The translations under genes were made by a program, and so were the position numbers. The notes under the pieces were generated by a model. It was not told the origin of the DNA, ran no database searches, and saw only the letters and a program-made list of their open reading frames with translations. Of a DNA stretch of 64,000 nt, positions 8,366-16,870 are shown piece after piece. This stretch comes from Pseudorhodobacter sp. PARRP1 (lineage in GTDB: Bacteria; Pseudomonadota; Alphaproteobacteria; Rhodobacterales; Rhodobacteraceae), in assembly GCA_002256245.1 (NCBI GenBank), contig NKIU01000003.1, positions 248,001-312,000 on the forward strand, read 5' to 3'. Numbering within the stretch: the stretch's first letter is position 1; every line of letters starts with the position of its first letter.

Positions 8366-10558
8366 ATGGCAATGGGTCCATCAGCAATTAGAGTCAACGC
8401 TGTTCTTTCTGCGTTTCGCGATCATGAGACCTCGGATGTCGTCGATGCGCTCTGTTATTTCTTTGTCCCCATTTTGGACAAAGTGCGCGGCAACCCGATG
8501 ACTGGATCTTTTTTGGCGAAGGCCGCTGGTCTCGTCTATGGCTGGAGCCTCACAGAGTCAGTTGGAGAAGTGTTTCTTGAGAGACTGGTGGCTAAAGGTT
8601 TCATAGCGGAGGAGGGGAACGGCAACGACAAGAAATTCATTGCCCAAGCAAGTCCAGAAATGTCGAACTCTGTCGACGCGACAATTCAAGTGTCATTTGA
8701 TGAAGTCACAAGCAGATTTGAGCAGTTCGATCTGATTTCAGGTGATCTAATATACAGACATCTTACCCGAGAAGAGCTAGGCGATATGCTCGTCCGTTTT
8801 CTGATTTCGCTGGATGCATACACGAATGAGACCATCGCCGTTGAGCTAAGAGGGGCGGCGAAGAACGGAGAATTGCAGACGCTCAAGAAGCTTGAGGCCG
8901 ACGTTTCTGTACTTACGCGATCTGAAACCCATGTGTGCGCTCGCTTTGTTCAACAGCTATCTTCCGAAGATCCTATTCTCGCTGAGAATTTGAGCCTTTT
9001 TGTCTCCGCAGGTTTGCTTGCTGAACTTGTTGAAGATTTCCGCAAGCCTTCGTCAGTTGAAAGCAAGAGCGAGACTATCTTCTATCTTGATGGCCCGATG
9101 CTGCTGGGCCTGATAGGCACGAGCGGAACGGCACTCCAAAATGAAGCTCGAACTATTGTTGACGCTTTGAAGTCTATCGGTTGCCGTATTCTTGTCCTTT
9201 CCGAAAGCTGCTTAGAGGCTGAGAGAGTGCTAAACGCCTATCTGAAATCGCAACCCTCAGACCGACATGGCCGCACGCATACAGCAGTGCTGAAAAACGA
9301 AGTCGAGAGACAGTTCGTACAGACAGTTGCCTCAGACGTGGAAGCTGCAGCAGCTAAATATGGCGTGGCTGTTCGTGACTACCAACTTGACGCATTTCCC
9401 AACCAGCACAAATTCTTCGGTAGTGATCGCACAACTGACTTTGACTCATTTTTAGGTTGGGAGAACCCTAGGGCGCGAGAACACGATGCATACGCAGTCA
9501 CTGCCATAATGCGCATGCGGCAAGGCAAGCACAAAGGCGACCCGCTGGAAAACTCACATGTGTTTATCTCTTCGAACGCTAAGCTTGTGAAAAAGGCGCG
9601 CGCATACTGTCTCAAATCGCATCTGGTGCGAGAAAACCAGTGTGGACCTGCAGTTGATGTTCGTGATCTTGCGACAATCGCGTGGCTTCGCACTGGATTT
9701 GAGAAGAGCGATAAGCTGCCAATTTCGCATATGTTGGCGCAATGTGAGCGGGTGCTGCGCGTAAGGAAAGATGTCGTTGAATCAGCTCGAGTGCAGGTAG
9801 CCAAATTCTCGCCGGATAAAAAAGAGCAATTTGAGTTGCTTTTGCAAAATAACCGCTCAGTGAGTTTTCTTATGGATAGCTCACGGGGATCAGCAGCCAC
9901 GTTTGCCATGGATGAAGATCAAAAGCTTCTAGATGGTATGCTAGATGCAGCAATCAAAGTTGTAAGGATAGATACTGATAGAAAGCTTTCAGAAAAAGAT
10001 GCTGCTCTCAAGCAACTCAGGCAGAAGAGTAGTGCCGAGAAAGCTGCGATAATTAAAGACCATGCTGAACAGCAGGCCGCATTGGTAGCTGAACATAGTG
10101 CGCTTTTTTTGCGCCTAAAGGATGCTGAGGCTAAAGAAACTAGTTCAGCCCGCGAACTCGAAAAAGTTATTTCTGGTTACCACGAGGTTATGATGTCTGC
10201 ACGGGCCTCAGTAAATTTTTGGATTAGTTTTGGGCAGATAGTAGCTGGCATTATATTTTTCTTTCTGGCCGTGTCCGCCGTCTATTCCGTTTTCGGAGGG
10301 CAAGCGCCAAGGTGGGCCGACTACGGGATGAAGGTTCTTGGAGTATACGGTATCTACACAACGGTTCAGGGTTTGCGGGGTGTAGGTGTGCCAGGTTTTT
10401 CTCAACTCTCCAATGGGTTCGGTAAATCGGCATTCTTAAGTTACTGCACTAGGCGTGGTGTTCCGCACGATCTTGCAGAGCGCAGATTTAGGTTTGAAGA
10501 CGGTCGAATTTTCTTAGCAAGTCGCCACTCCGAAGTAGATGATCTAACGAAACAATAG
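8366..10558 (+). CDS. Island cargo: predicted PIN-like nuclease with coiled coil and two TM segments
   Basis: Large protein of unknown family, 730 residues from ATG 8366 (a TTG start at 8354 would add 4; numbering here counts from that TTG). Residues 20-100 look like a small helical, perhaps winged-helix, domain (LTESVGEVFLERLVAKGFI). Residues ~240-445 resemble a PIN-like nuclease fold: D246 in IFYLDGPMLL, acidic E284/E288/E290 in LSESCLEAERVL, D378 in EHDAYAVTAIMRM, and the strand VFISSNAKLVKKA, where many PIN proteins have Asp and this one has N408. Residues ~540-612 are a charged coiled coil. Two hydrophobic segments (622-645, 656-672) would anchor it in the membrane with a short tail. It is the only cargo of the island, which is typical of phage-defence or toxin genes. 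Function is inferred from layout only. Confidence 0.65.
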   Translation: MAMGPSAIRVNAVLSAFRDHETSDVVDALCYFFVPILDKVRGNPMTGSFLAKAAGLVYGWSLTESVGEVFLERLVAKGFIAEEGNGNDKKFIAQASPEMSNSVDATIQVSFDEVTSRFEQFDLISGDLIYRHLTREELGDMLVRFLISLDAYTNETIAVELRGAAKNGELQTLKKLEADVSVLTRSETHVCARFVQQLSSEDPILAENLSLFVSAGLLAELVEDFRKPSSVESKSETIFYLDGPMLLGLIGTSGTALQNEARTIVDALKSIGCRILVLSESCLEAERVLNAYLKSQPSDRHGRTHTAVLKNEVERQFVQTVASDVEAAAAKYGVAVRDYQLDAFPNQHKFFGSDRTTDFDSFLGWENPRAREHDAYAVTAIMRMRQGKHKGDPLENSHVFISSNAKLVKKARAYCLKSHLVRENQCGPAVDVRDLATIAWLRTGFEKSDKLPISHMLAQCERVLRVRKDVVESARVQVAKFSPDKKEQFELLLQNNRSVSFLMDSSRGSAATFAMDEDQKLLDGMLDAAIKVVRIDTDRKLSEKDAALKQLRQKSSAEKAAIIKDHAEQQAALVAEHSALFLRLKDAEAKETSSARELEKVISGYHEVMMSARASVNFWISFGQIVAGIIFFFLAVSAVYSVFGGQAPRWADYGMKVLGVYGIYTTVQGLRGVGVPGFSQLSNGFGKSAFLSYCTRRGVPHDLAERRFRFEDGRIFLASRHSEVDDLTKQ

Positions 10559-10877
10559 TCAGATCGGGACATGAGCAGCGTCAGCTAGACTGCGGTTATA
10601 TTGCGCTCTGTCAAAGGGGCCTGAGACGTCTGTGAAAATGGATTGCTAGTTGATGGTCTCGGAAATTTTTGGAAGAATTTTTTCGATGAGGTATTTAACA
10701 CAGCAAGTTACAGAGCTTTCCCCCATAGCCCGTGTAACAACTCGTGCTGAGTTTTCGACGTCGGTAAGCACTTAATGGCGGAGCATCAACCACGGCAGCT
10801 GGACACAGTTAGTTCATGATATCTGGACGTATCAATAGGCCTTGCTCCTGTGACACGTCTCAAGTGAAGCCAAATGT
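10559..10877. other. Non-coding, AT-rich gap before the resolvase
   Basis: No gene seen. It holds CTCAAGTGAAGCCAAATGTGTC at about 10859-10880, whose TCAAGTGAAGCCA core also occurs at 2498-2510 in front of the dead integrase; this may be shared mobile-element sequence or chance. Confidence 0.4.
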
Positions 10878-10944
10878 GTCTCATTAAAGTTGTCATTGAC
10901 TTATGAGACGGATTGATGCTCAATATCTAAGATATCAATGAGAC
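10878..10944. promoter_or_regulatory. res-like resolvase site / resolvase promoter
   Basis: Directly before the resolvase gene are GTCTCAT (10878-10884) inverted against ATGAGAC (10903-10909), a second ATGAGAC (10938-10944), and the palindrome ATATCTAAGATAT between them. Serine resolvases bind such inverted half-sites next to their own genes and repress themselves there. Not experimentally defined. Confidence 0.5.
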
Positions 10945-10960
10945 AGGTAGGGTAAGACAG

Positions 10961-11542
10961 ATGCTTATAGGATATGCACGCACTTCGACACTGGAGCAGA
11001 AAGCAGGTCTTGAGGGACAGGAACGAGAGCTAAAGGCTGTGGGCTGTGAACGTCTGTACGTTGAACAAGTATCATCTGTTGATGTGGTTGCCCGCCTCAG
11101 GCTTGCAGAGGTTTTGGACTTCATTAGAGAAGGCGACGTTTTGGTGGTCACGAAACTTGATCGCCTTGCCCGTTCGGTTCAACACTTGCTCGAAGTACTC
11201 GATAAGCTAACCCAAAAGGGGGCGAGCCTGCGCATCCTTGGTCTTGGCATAGATACGGCCACTCCAACCGGAAAGCTGATGCTAACGATCCTAGGCAGCA
11301 TTGCCGAATTTGAACGCGGGATTATGCTTGAGCGGCAGCGGGAAGGCATCGCCAAAGCGCAGGCAGCAGGTCGTTATAAGGGGCGCAAACCGACAGCCAG
11401 AGAAAAGACTACAGAAGTTCACGCTCTGCAAGCCGTTGGGGTTCGGCCCACAGACATTGCCAAACAGTTAGGCATAAGTCGCGCCTCTGTTTATCGCATC
11501 ATGGGCGCGAGTGAGGCCCCCTTCGAAAATGAACTCATGTAG
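10961..11542 (+). CDS. Serine recombinase, resolvase/invertase family
   Basis: 193-residue small serine recombinase. The catalytic N-terminal domain starts MLIGYARTSTLEQKAGL, with nucleophile S9. It is followed by GDVLVVTKLDRLARSVQHL with the conserved arginines, the GKLMLTILGSIAEFERGIM dimer helix and the C-terminal helix-turn-helix (VRPTDIAKQLGISRASVYRIM). Length and domains are normal for Tn3-type resolvases, and the gene is intact. It has GGTAGGG as ribosome site and a res-like site just upstream. In this island it could resolve co-integrates or be the relic of a transposon or plasmid. Confidence 0.93.
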   Translation: MLIGYARTSTLEQKAGLEGQERELKAVGCERLYVEQVSSVDVVARLRLAEVLDFIREGDVLVVTKLDRLARSVQHLLEVLDKLTQKGASLRILGLGIDTATPTGKLMLTILGSIAEFERGIMLERQREGIAKAQAAGRYKGRKPTAREKTTEVHALQAVGVRPTDIAKQLGISRASVYRIMGASEAPFENELM

Positions 11543-12265
11543 TGACCTATAGCCAATCTAAGCGCAAATTCTGTCAAAAGTATAGGCGTGCGTTCTCTCA
11601 CTTACACCGTTGCAGTATCCTATCTATTGCCTTTGCCTATCAATCACCTTTCAGTTCGATACCATCACCTTTCCCTGAGAAATTTCATTCTGGGGCTAAA
11701 GCATAGGGATGCAACGGACTAACCCGACATCCGCCTAGCGTTAGCCGGGTATAGTAAGATTAAACCTCATACATCCTGATCATAACTCAGATTTAATCAT
11801 TGTTTTTCAATGGGTTAGGCGTAGGGTCGATCAGTTGTCAGTTTATAATCCTTTGTTATCAATGGTTTAATCAAAATTCTAGCCCGGACTGGAAGCGAAG
11901 CCCAAGCGAGAGCGTACAGCCGGATAGATAATGTCCATATATAATATGTATGTTTATCAATAGGTTAGTACTAGGGTCTATCAGTTGTCGGTTATTAAAT
12001 CATTTGTTATCAATAACTTAAGTAAATCCTGGACAGATTAACCTTAGGGAATACCCGGATAGCGAGAGCGGAAGCAACATAATATTTGCCATTGATCTTC
12101 GACCTACGGCTTTGGGCCTTCGGTCTTGATATAACATCGTATAGTCAACGATTAATCTATGATTTATCTGACAAAAAACCATGAGCACTTTTACTTTAGT
12201 ATCTATGAGTTTTGACATCAGTTACGTTTCTTTGGTCAAGCTATCCCCAGTTTGGTGTGCATTTA
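11543..12265. other. Non-coding AT-rich stretch with imperfect direct repeats
   Basis: About 720 bp between the convergent resolvase and integrase genes with no credible ORF. Besides the 80-bp repeats listed separately, short motifs recur (AGCGAGAGCG at ~11910 and ~12060, CCGGATAG twice). It may contain recombination or replication signals. Confidence 0.5.
11801..12030. repeat. Imperfect ~80-bp direct repeat, period 150 bp
   Basis: The units 11801-11880 and 11951-12030 align along their length: TCAATRGGTTAG, then TAGGGTCNATCAGTTGTC, then TTTGTTATCAAT. Exactly 150 bp separates the starts. They lie between the resolvase and the integrase. Confidence 0.75.
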
Positions 12266-13888
12266 TCATAGTGAAAACAGTTCAATGGCTTCCTTCAACT
12301 GCGTCAGCGTAAATCCCTCGCGATTGTATACTTGTTGCGTAACACCGTTGCGCTCATGTCCCACGATGCACTGATAGATTGGCTCTTGAACTCCAGCCTG
12401 TGCTAGCCGCGTAACCACTGTGTGCCGTAAGCTATGAAAAACAAGTTCCTTGGTCTTCATATGCTGCTTGACCAAAAATACATCATTGAACCATCGCCCA
12501 AGAGAACGCCCATAACCACCTCGGGCTTCGTAGCTATAGTCAGGGAATAGACGAGTGGCTTTGGTTTGAGCCATTTCCTTGTGGTACTGCAGCAATCCGT
12601 CTTCTAGCAGTTGCGAGTGGATAGGAACCTTTCGGTTTGATGCGAATGTCTTCAACCGCTTATTGTTGTCGCCCTCATCAGTCATGTTGAAGAACCAAAT
12701 ACCGTTCTCCTGCTGAACGTCGGCAATCTCAAGCTGACAAATCTCGTTGAGTCGCGCGCCCGTAAACATGGCTATTAGAGTTGCCCACTTGTGGCTTTCG
12801 CTCTTTACCATGCCCATGTGGTTGTGGGTCAACTCTATGTGCATGGCCTTCAATGCGTCGGGTTTGAAAGGTTTCCGCTGCGGTTGCTTCTTGCTGGCTG
12901 CGGTGCCAACTTTCATGCCTTTGAAGAGGTTTTCGTTGGCGTACTTGTTCTTCACTACCCAGTCAAAAAACGAATGAAAGGTGCTGAGATAGCCATTCAG
13001 CGTTACAGCGTCGATCTTGGTGGTTCTTTCGACAGCAATCGCGTCAAGGATACTGAGTCCGCGTGTAGCAGGCATCTTCTGTCTGTTCTTTGGAAGCGCA
13101 GCGATTACTCGCTTTACGTCGAGCACATCTTGGTCAGAAATGGATCGGGTTTGCCTATCCCCGTTAAGCACCTCAACAAGTGTGCTCAAGTGGGCTAGTT
13201 TTTTGTCGTGAGTCGTAACACCCCAACTGTTCGCATTGCGGTTCTCTGCAATGTATTCGTCAATCGCTTGTTGTAGTGGAACACTTGGTTTTTGAGGCGC
13301 AAGGGGTGCTGAGGAGGTCTCATTGGCAGGATGTCTAGTTTCTGAGAAGTCGTACTTGCTTAAGCTAGCTTGGTACTCTTCGCGTGCTTGGAGCAACCCG
13401 AGATAGGCGTTTTTGATTTCTTGAAGCAGCAAAACTGGCTCCGCTTTTGCGTCAGCCACTGGAAAGCCGCTGGACTCACAGAAGCGGCCTAGGAACGCGT
13501 CGGTCCCGTCAGGTGCTACCCAGTCCCAAAAGATATCGGGAGGGCTCTCAGCGGCCAGCCTAGCCTCTGTGAGGCGGTGCTCCTCCATTGCTGAGGGCGG
13601 CCCGCTTTCGGAAATCCTTGTTTTGAATTGCTCTAAGCGCGAGCTGTAAAATTCTTTGACGCGCGATCTAAGCTCATCATACCTCATCTCGCCTAGCGCC
13701 TCTCTTCCCTTCAGCATTGCGCCACAAGATGCGAGATAGCGCGCCAAATCGCCAGCCTGTTTCGGACAACGAACCCCTAAAGAAAGCCGCAGCGTCGCCC
13801 TAGAGGTTTGACCTGCAGCAGTCGGCAGAGGCCAGCGGAAGTAGAATATGCCATGTCTGGATTTGTAGACGTAGGAATCGATACGCAT
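12266..13888 (-). CDS. Tyrosine recombinase/integrase of the tRNA-Ala island
   Basis: 540-residue site-specific recombinase, numbered from ATG 13888 (MRIDSYVYK; a GTG start at 13912 would add 8 residues and overlap the putative arm sites). The N-terminal DUF6538-like domain (SYVYKSRHGIFYFRW) and a SAM-like core-binding domain (ITTFHSFFDWVVKNKYANENLF region) precede the catalytic domain. The tetrad is complete: R379 in FTGARLNEI, H485 and R488 in FHSLRH, H511 in VGHERNG, and nucleophile Y521 in QQVYNREG. It lies 67 bp from the tRNA end it presumably targets and points into the island, the classical arrangement. It is much longer than minimal integrases because of a ~200-residue insert before the core-binding domain. 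Confidence 0.93.
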   Translation of the reverse strand: MRIDSYVYKSRHGIFYFRWPLPTAAGQTSRATLRLSLGVRCPKQAGDLARYLASCGAMLKGREALGEMRYDELRSRVKEFYSSRLEQFKTRISESGPPSAMEEHRLTEARLAAESPPDIFWDWVAPDGTDAFLGRFCESSGFPVADAKAEPVLLLQEIKNAYLGLLQAREEYQASLSKYDFSETRHPANETSSAPLAPQKPSVPLQQAIDEYIAENRNANSWGVTTHDKKLAHLSTLVEVLNGDRQTRSISDQDVLDVKRVIAALPKNRQKMPATRGLSILDAIAVERTTKIDAVTLNGYLSTFHSFFDWVVKNKYANENLFKGMKVGTAASKKQPQRKPFKPDALKAMHIELTHNHMGMVKSESHKWATLIAMFTGARLNEICQLEIADVQQENGIWFFNMTDEGDNNKRLKTFASNRKVPIHSQLLEDGLLQYHKEMAQTKATRLFPDYSYEARGGYGRSLGRWFNDVFLVKQHMKTKELVFHSLRHTVVTRLAQAGVQEPIYQCIVGHERNGVTQQVYNREGFTLTQLKEAIELFSL

Positions 13889-13893
13889 GTTTG

Positions 13894-13915
13894 TGCCACA
13901 CCTATGTGTCACACC
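13894..13915 (+). repeat. Candidate integrase arm sites, proximal end
   Basis: TGCCACACC (13894-13902) and TGTCACACC (13907-13915) with a 13-nt period, immediately upstream of the integrase ATG and ~40 bp from the tRNA att repeat. They match the pair at 8100-8121 in sequence, spacing and orientation. Confidence 0.5.
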
Positions 13916-13954
13916 TGCATTCGGGTTACTCTAAGTCTTTGATTTTGCAGTATA

Positions 13955-14030
<76 letters not shown>

Positions 14031-14145
14031 ATCCTTGGCACAACGTTGGGCGCGTTGTGATCGTCTTGGTGCGCGGTGTTTAGGCGAGGGCGCGGGGGGG
14101 TGCAAGAGGAAAAATGCACGGGCCCGCGCCCAAATTGCGCCGCTC

Positions 14146-14174
14146 TGGCCAAAGCTTAGCTGGCCAAAGCTTAG
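14146..14174. repeat. 15-bp tandem duplication at the end of the FYDLN gene
   Basis: TGGCCAAAGCTTAG occurs at 14146-14159 and again at 14161-14174 (period 15). The second copy contains the TAA stop of the gene (minus strand); the first repeats the same stop just downstream. Probably replication slippage. Confidence 0.7.
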
Positions 14175-14509
14175 ACGTCTTCCTCGTCGCCGGGCACGTC
14201 GGTCAGATCATCCAGCGACACGGTGTCGTCGGCGTCATCTTCCAGCAGCTCGTCGTCCAGCTCGGCGTCATCGGCCACGCCTGCGACCAGCAGATCATCG
14301 TCCGCTTCCAGATCATCGACCAGCACCGCATCGTCGTCTTTCTCGGGCTGCACGCGCGCGATCACGGCGGCGGCCATTTTGCGGCGCGCCGATTCGATAT
14401 CCACGACTTCGCCCGTGTAGGGGCTGACGATCGGGGTGCGGTTCAGGTCGTAAAAGCGCTTGCCGGTGGTCGGGCAAACGCGCTTGGTGCCCCATTCAGC
14501 CAATGGCAT
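14171..14509 (-). CDS. TIGR02300 (FYDLN acid domain) family protein
   Basis: 112-residue conserved alphaproteobacterial protein of unknown function. The N-terminal half holds the defining block KRVCPTTGKRFYDLNRTP, followed by IVSPYTGEVV. The two residues C12 and T14-T15 resemble half of a small metal-binding knuckle. The C-terminal half is a long run of acidic residues (DDDAVLVDDLEADDD and more). It is the first backbone gene on the far side of the accessory region, facing tRNA-Ala on the same strand. Confidence 0.85.
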   Translation of the reverse strand: MPLAEWGTKRVCPTTGKRFYDLNRTPIVSPYTGEVVDIESARRKMAAAVIARVQPEKDDDAVLVDDLEADDDLLVAGVADDAELDDELLEDDADDTVSLDDLTDVPGDEEDV

Positions 14510-14651
14510 GGTGTTCCCTTTGTTCAGTCTGGCCCTTGCGGGCTGTCAATTCGGAATGCAGTCGCTTGCCACAGGCTTGGGCGAGTGTCAAAGGCTTTTG
14601 TCAGCTTGGCCCCCGTTGCGGCTGCCAAGCAGATAGGTATGCTGTCACGCC

Positions 14652-15362
14652 ATGTCCAGAGGTGCGATGTTTCTGCTTCCCGGCCCCCCTCCGATCGAGA
14701 TCACGCTGCGCCGCCACGCCCGCGCGCGGCGGTTTTCGCTGCGGGTGTCGCAGACGACTGGCGCGGTGACGCTGTCGCTGCCCACCCGCGCGCGTGAGGC
14801 CGAGGCTTTGGCCTTTGCGCGTGCGCAGGAAGGTTGGATCAGGGCGGCGGTGGCGCGGATGCCGCAGGTGGTGGGCGTTGGTATCGGGTCGGTGCTGCCG
14901 TATCAGGGCCAGCCGTTGCGGCTGGAAACCGGGGCAGGGCGGTCGGTGCGGGTTGAGGGCGGCGCGCTGATCGTGCCGGGCGATCCTGAGCGGGCGGCGG
15001 CACGGGTGTCAGCCTTTCTGCGGGTGCAGGCGCGGAATCGGCTGGTGGCGGCATCTGATCACTATGCCGGGCTGATCGGGCGCAAGGTCAGCCAAGTGAC
15101 CTTGCGCGATACCCGCTCGCGCTGGGGGTCTTGCACCTCGGACGGGGCGCTGATGTATTCGTGGCGGCTGATCATGGCACCGCCACGCGTGCTGGATTAT
15201 GTCGCGGCGCATGAGGTGGCCCACATGCTAGAGATGAACCATTCCGACCGCTTTTGGGCAGTGGTGCAGCGGCTGTTTCCGGGTTGGCAAGCAGAACGCG
15301 CCTGGCTGAAGCGCGAGGGCGGCGCATTGCAGGCGATCCGGTTTGATGCTGCGGGGGATTGA
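14652..15362 (+). CDS. SprT/YgjP-type M48-like metallopeptidase
   Basis: 236-residue predicted zinc metallopeptidase (DUF45/YgjP group). The zinc motif AAHEVAHMLEMNHSDRFW at about residues 180-197 supplies HExxH plus a downstream His. The upstream SRWGSCTSDG ... WRLIMAPPRVLDYV block is a family hallmark. No signal peptide, so it is cytoplasmic. The start is taken at the ATG at 14652; an internal ATG at 14667 is also possible since neither has a strong ribosome site. The gene stands 31 bp ahead of the GntR regulator, perhaps cotranscribed. Confidence 0.85.
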   Translation: MSRGAMFLLPGPPPIEITLRRHARARRFSLRVSQTTGAVTLSLPTRAREAEALAFARAQEGWIRAAVARMPQVVGVGIGSVLPYQGQPLRLETGAGRSVRVEGGALIVPGDPERAAARVSAFLRVQARNRLVAASDHYAGLIGRKVSQVTLRDTRSRWGSCTSDGALMYSWRLIMAPPRVLDYVAAHEVAHMLEMNHSDRFWAVVQRLFPGWQAERAWLKREGGALQAIRFDAAGD

Positions 15363-15393
15363 CCCCGAAGCCTGCTCGGTGCTTGGCTAGGCC

Positions 15394-16059
15394 ATGTCCA
15401 TTGCTCCACGCCCCCTGTCAACCCGTCTGGCCGATCCGAATGCGGCCGCGCATGAGCGGGTCTATCGCACCCTGCGCCAACAGGTGCTGCATGGCGAACT
15501 TGCCCCCGGTCAGGCGATGACCCTGCGCGGGATTGCCGAGCAGTTTGGCGTCTCGATGACACCGGCGCGTGAGGCGGCGCGGCGGTTGGTGGCAGAGGGC
15601 GCGTTCACCATGTCGTCGTCGGGCCGGATTTCAACGCCAGAGCTTTCACCAGAGCGCATTGAAGAACTGGCCGCAATCCGCGCGATGCTAGAGCCGGAGA
15701 TGGCCTCGCGCGCGCTGCCCCGCGCCCATTTCGCGCTGATTGACCGCTTGGCTGCGATCAACGCGCTGAACCAAGAGGCGGTGATCAATCAGGATGCGGT
15801 GGGCTATGTGCGCACGAATCTCGAGTTTCACCGCACGCTTTACCTGCGCGCCCAGACGCCTGCGATGCTGGCCCTGTGCGAAACCGTGTGGTTGCAACTG
15901 GGGCCAACCATGCGCGCGCTTTACCAAAAGCTGCGCCGCCGCGACATGCCGCAGCACCACCGGATGATTCTGGCCGCCCTGCGCGCCGGAGACGAGCCCG
16001 GCCTGCGTCTGGCCGTCCGCACCGATGTGACGCAAGGCTTGCGACATTTGGCGAGTTAA
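15394..16059 (+). CDS. GntR family (FCD-type) transcriptional regulator
   Basis: 221 residues. The N-terminal winged helix (VYRTLRQQVLHGELAPGQAM, LRGIAEQFGVSMTPAREAARRL) is the standard GntR signature. The C-terminal FCD ligand-binding domain is all-helical, with the ELAAIRAMLEP, NLEFHRTLY and QHHRMILAALRAGD blocks that hold the metal/ligand-binding residues. These regulators usually sense carboxylic acids. The next gene downstream (55 bp, same strand) is an intradiol dioxygenase, which it may control. Confidence 0.9.
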   Translation: MSIAPRPLSTRLADPNAAAHERVYRTLRQQVLHGELAPGQAMTLRGIAEQFGVSMTPAREAARRLVAEGAFTMSSSGRISTPELSPERIEELAAIRAMLEPEMASRALPRAHFALIDRLAAINALNQEAVINQDAVGYVRTNLEFHRTLYLRAQTPAMLALCETVWLQLGPTMRALYQKLRRRDMPQHHRMILAALRAGDEPGLRLAVRTDVTQGLRHLAS

Positions 16060-16113
16060 GGCGACGGAAATCTGTGGCGGGCGCGTTGAACCAGCACAGA
16101 CACAGGAGATCCC

Positions 16114-16851
16114 ATGCCGCCGCTTTCCACGCTTGACCGCCGCACCGTCCTGAAGGCACTTTCGCTTGCCCCCTTCGCGGTGCTGCCGAGTGGGCTTGCG
16201 GCGCGGGCCGAAACGGCGGGGCTGATCACCACGGATGTCTGCCTGCTGCAAAAGGAAGTGACCGAGGGGCCGTTCTACATCGATCCGCACCTGCTGCGCG
16301 CTGACATCACCGAGGGCAAACCGGGCCTGCCGCTGCAACTGCGCTTGCAGGTGGTGACGGCGGATTGCGCGCCAGTGGCGGGCGCGCGGGTGGATGTGTG
16401 GCACTGCGATGCGGCTGGGGCCTATTCTGGCGTGCAGAACATGGGGGCGCGCGGCGATACCCGCGGCGAAAGCTTTCTGCGCGGCACACAGATGACCGAT
16501 GCGGCGGGGGTGGCACGCTTTCAGACCGTGTTCCCCGGTTGGTATCGCGGCCGGACCACGCATATCCACTACAAGGTGTTTCTGGATCAGAAAACCGCGC
16601 TGACCAGCCAGATTTTCTTTGACGAGGCGGTGATCGCCGAAATCTACGCCGAGCATCCCGCCTATGGCCGCCAAGCCGCGCGCGATGTGATGAACGCGGC
16701 GGATGGCATCGCAGCCGATGCCGGGGCGGGTGCCTATGCGCGGGTCAAGATGACTGCGCCCGATGGCGTGGCAGAGGCGGCCTTGGTGGCGGGCGTCAGC
16801 CCCGAAGCGGGTGCCTCAGGGCTGCTGGATTGGCTGTTGAACAAGGCCTGA
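16114..16851 (+). CDS. Intradiol ring-cleavage dioxygenase family, Tat-exported
   Basis: 245-residue protein of the protocatechuate 3,4-/catechol 1,2-dioxygenase superfamily, which opens catechol-type rings between the hydroxyl groups using Fe(III). The N-terminus (LDRRTVLKALSLAPFAVL ... ARAE) is a twin-arginine signal, so the folded enzyme is expected in the periplasm. The core has EGPFYIDPHLLR, VDVWHCDAAGAYSG and FPGWYRGRTTHIHYK, which contain the Tyr and two His iron ligands. Exported intradiol-like proteins of this sort have unclear substrates, so catechol degradation should not be assumed. Follows the GntR gene. Confidence 0.85.
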   Translation: MPPLSTLDRRTVLKALSLAPFAVLPSGLAARAETAGLITTDVCLLQKEVTEGPFYIDPHLLRADITEGKPGLPLQLRLQVVTADCAPVAGARVDVWHCDAAGAYSGVQNMGARGDTRGESFLRGTQMTDAAGVARFQTVFPGWYRGRTTHIHYKVFLDQKTALTSQIFFDEAVIAEIYAEHPAYGRQAARDVMNAADGIAADAGAGAYARVKMTAPDGVAEAALVAGVSPEAGASGLLDWLLNKA

Positions 16852-16870
16852 GGCCGCGTTCTATTCCGCG

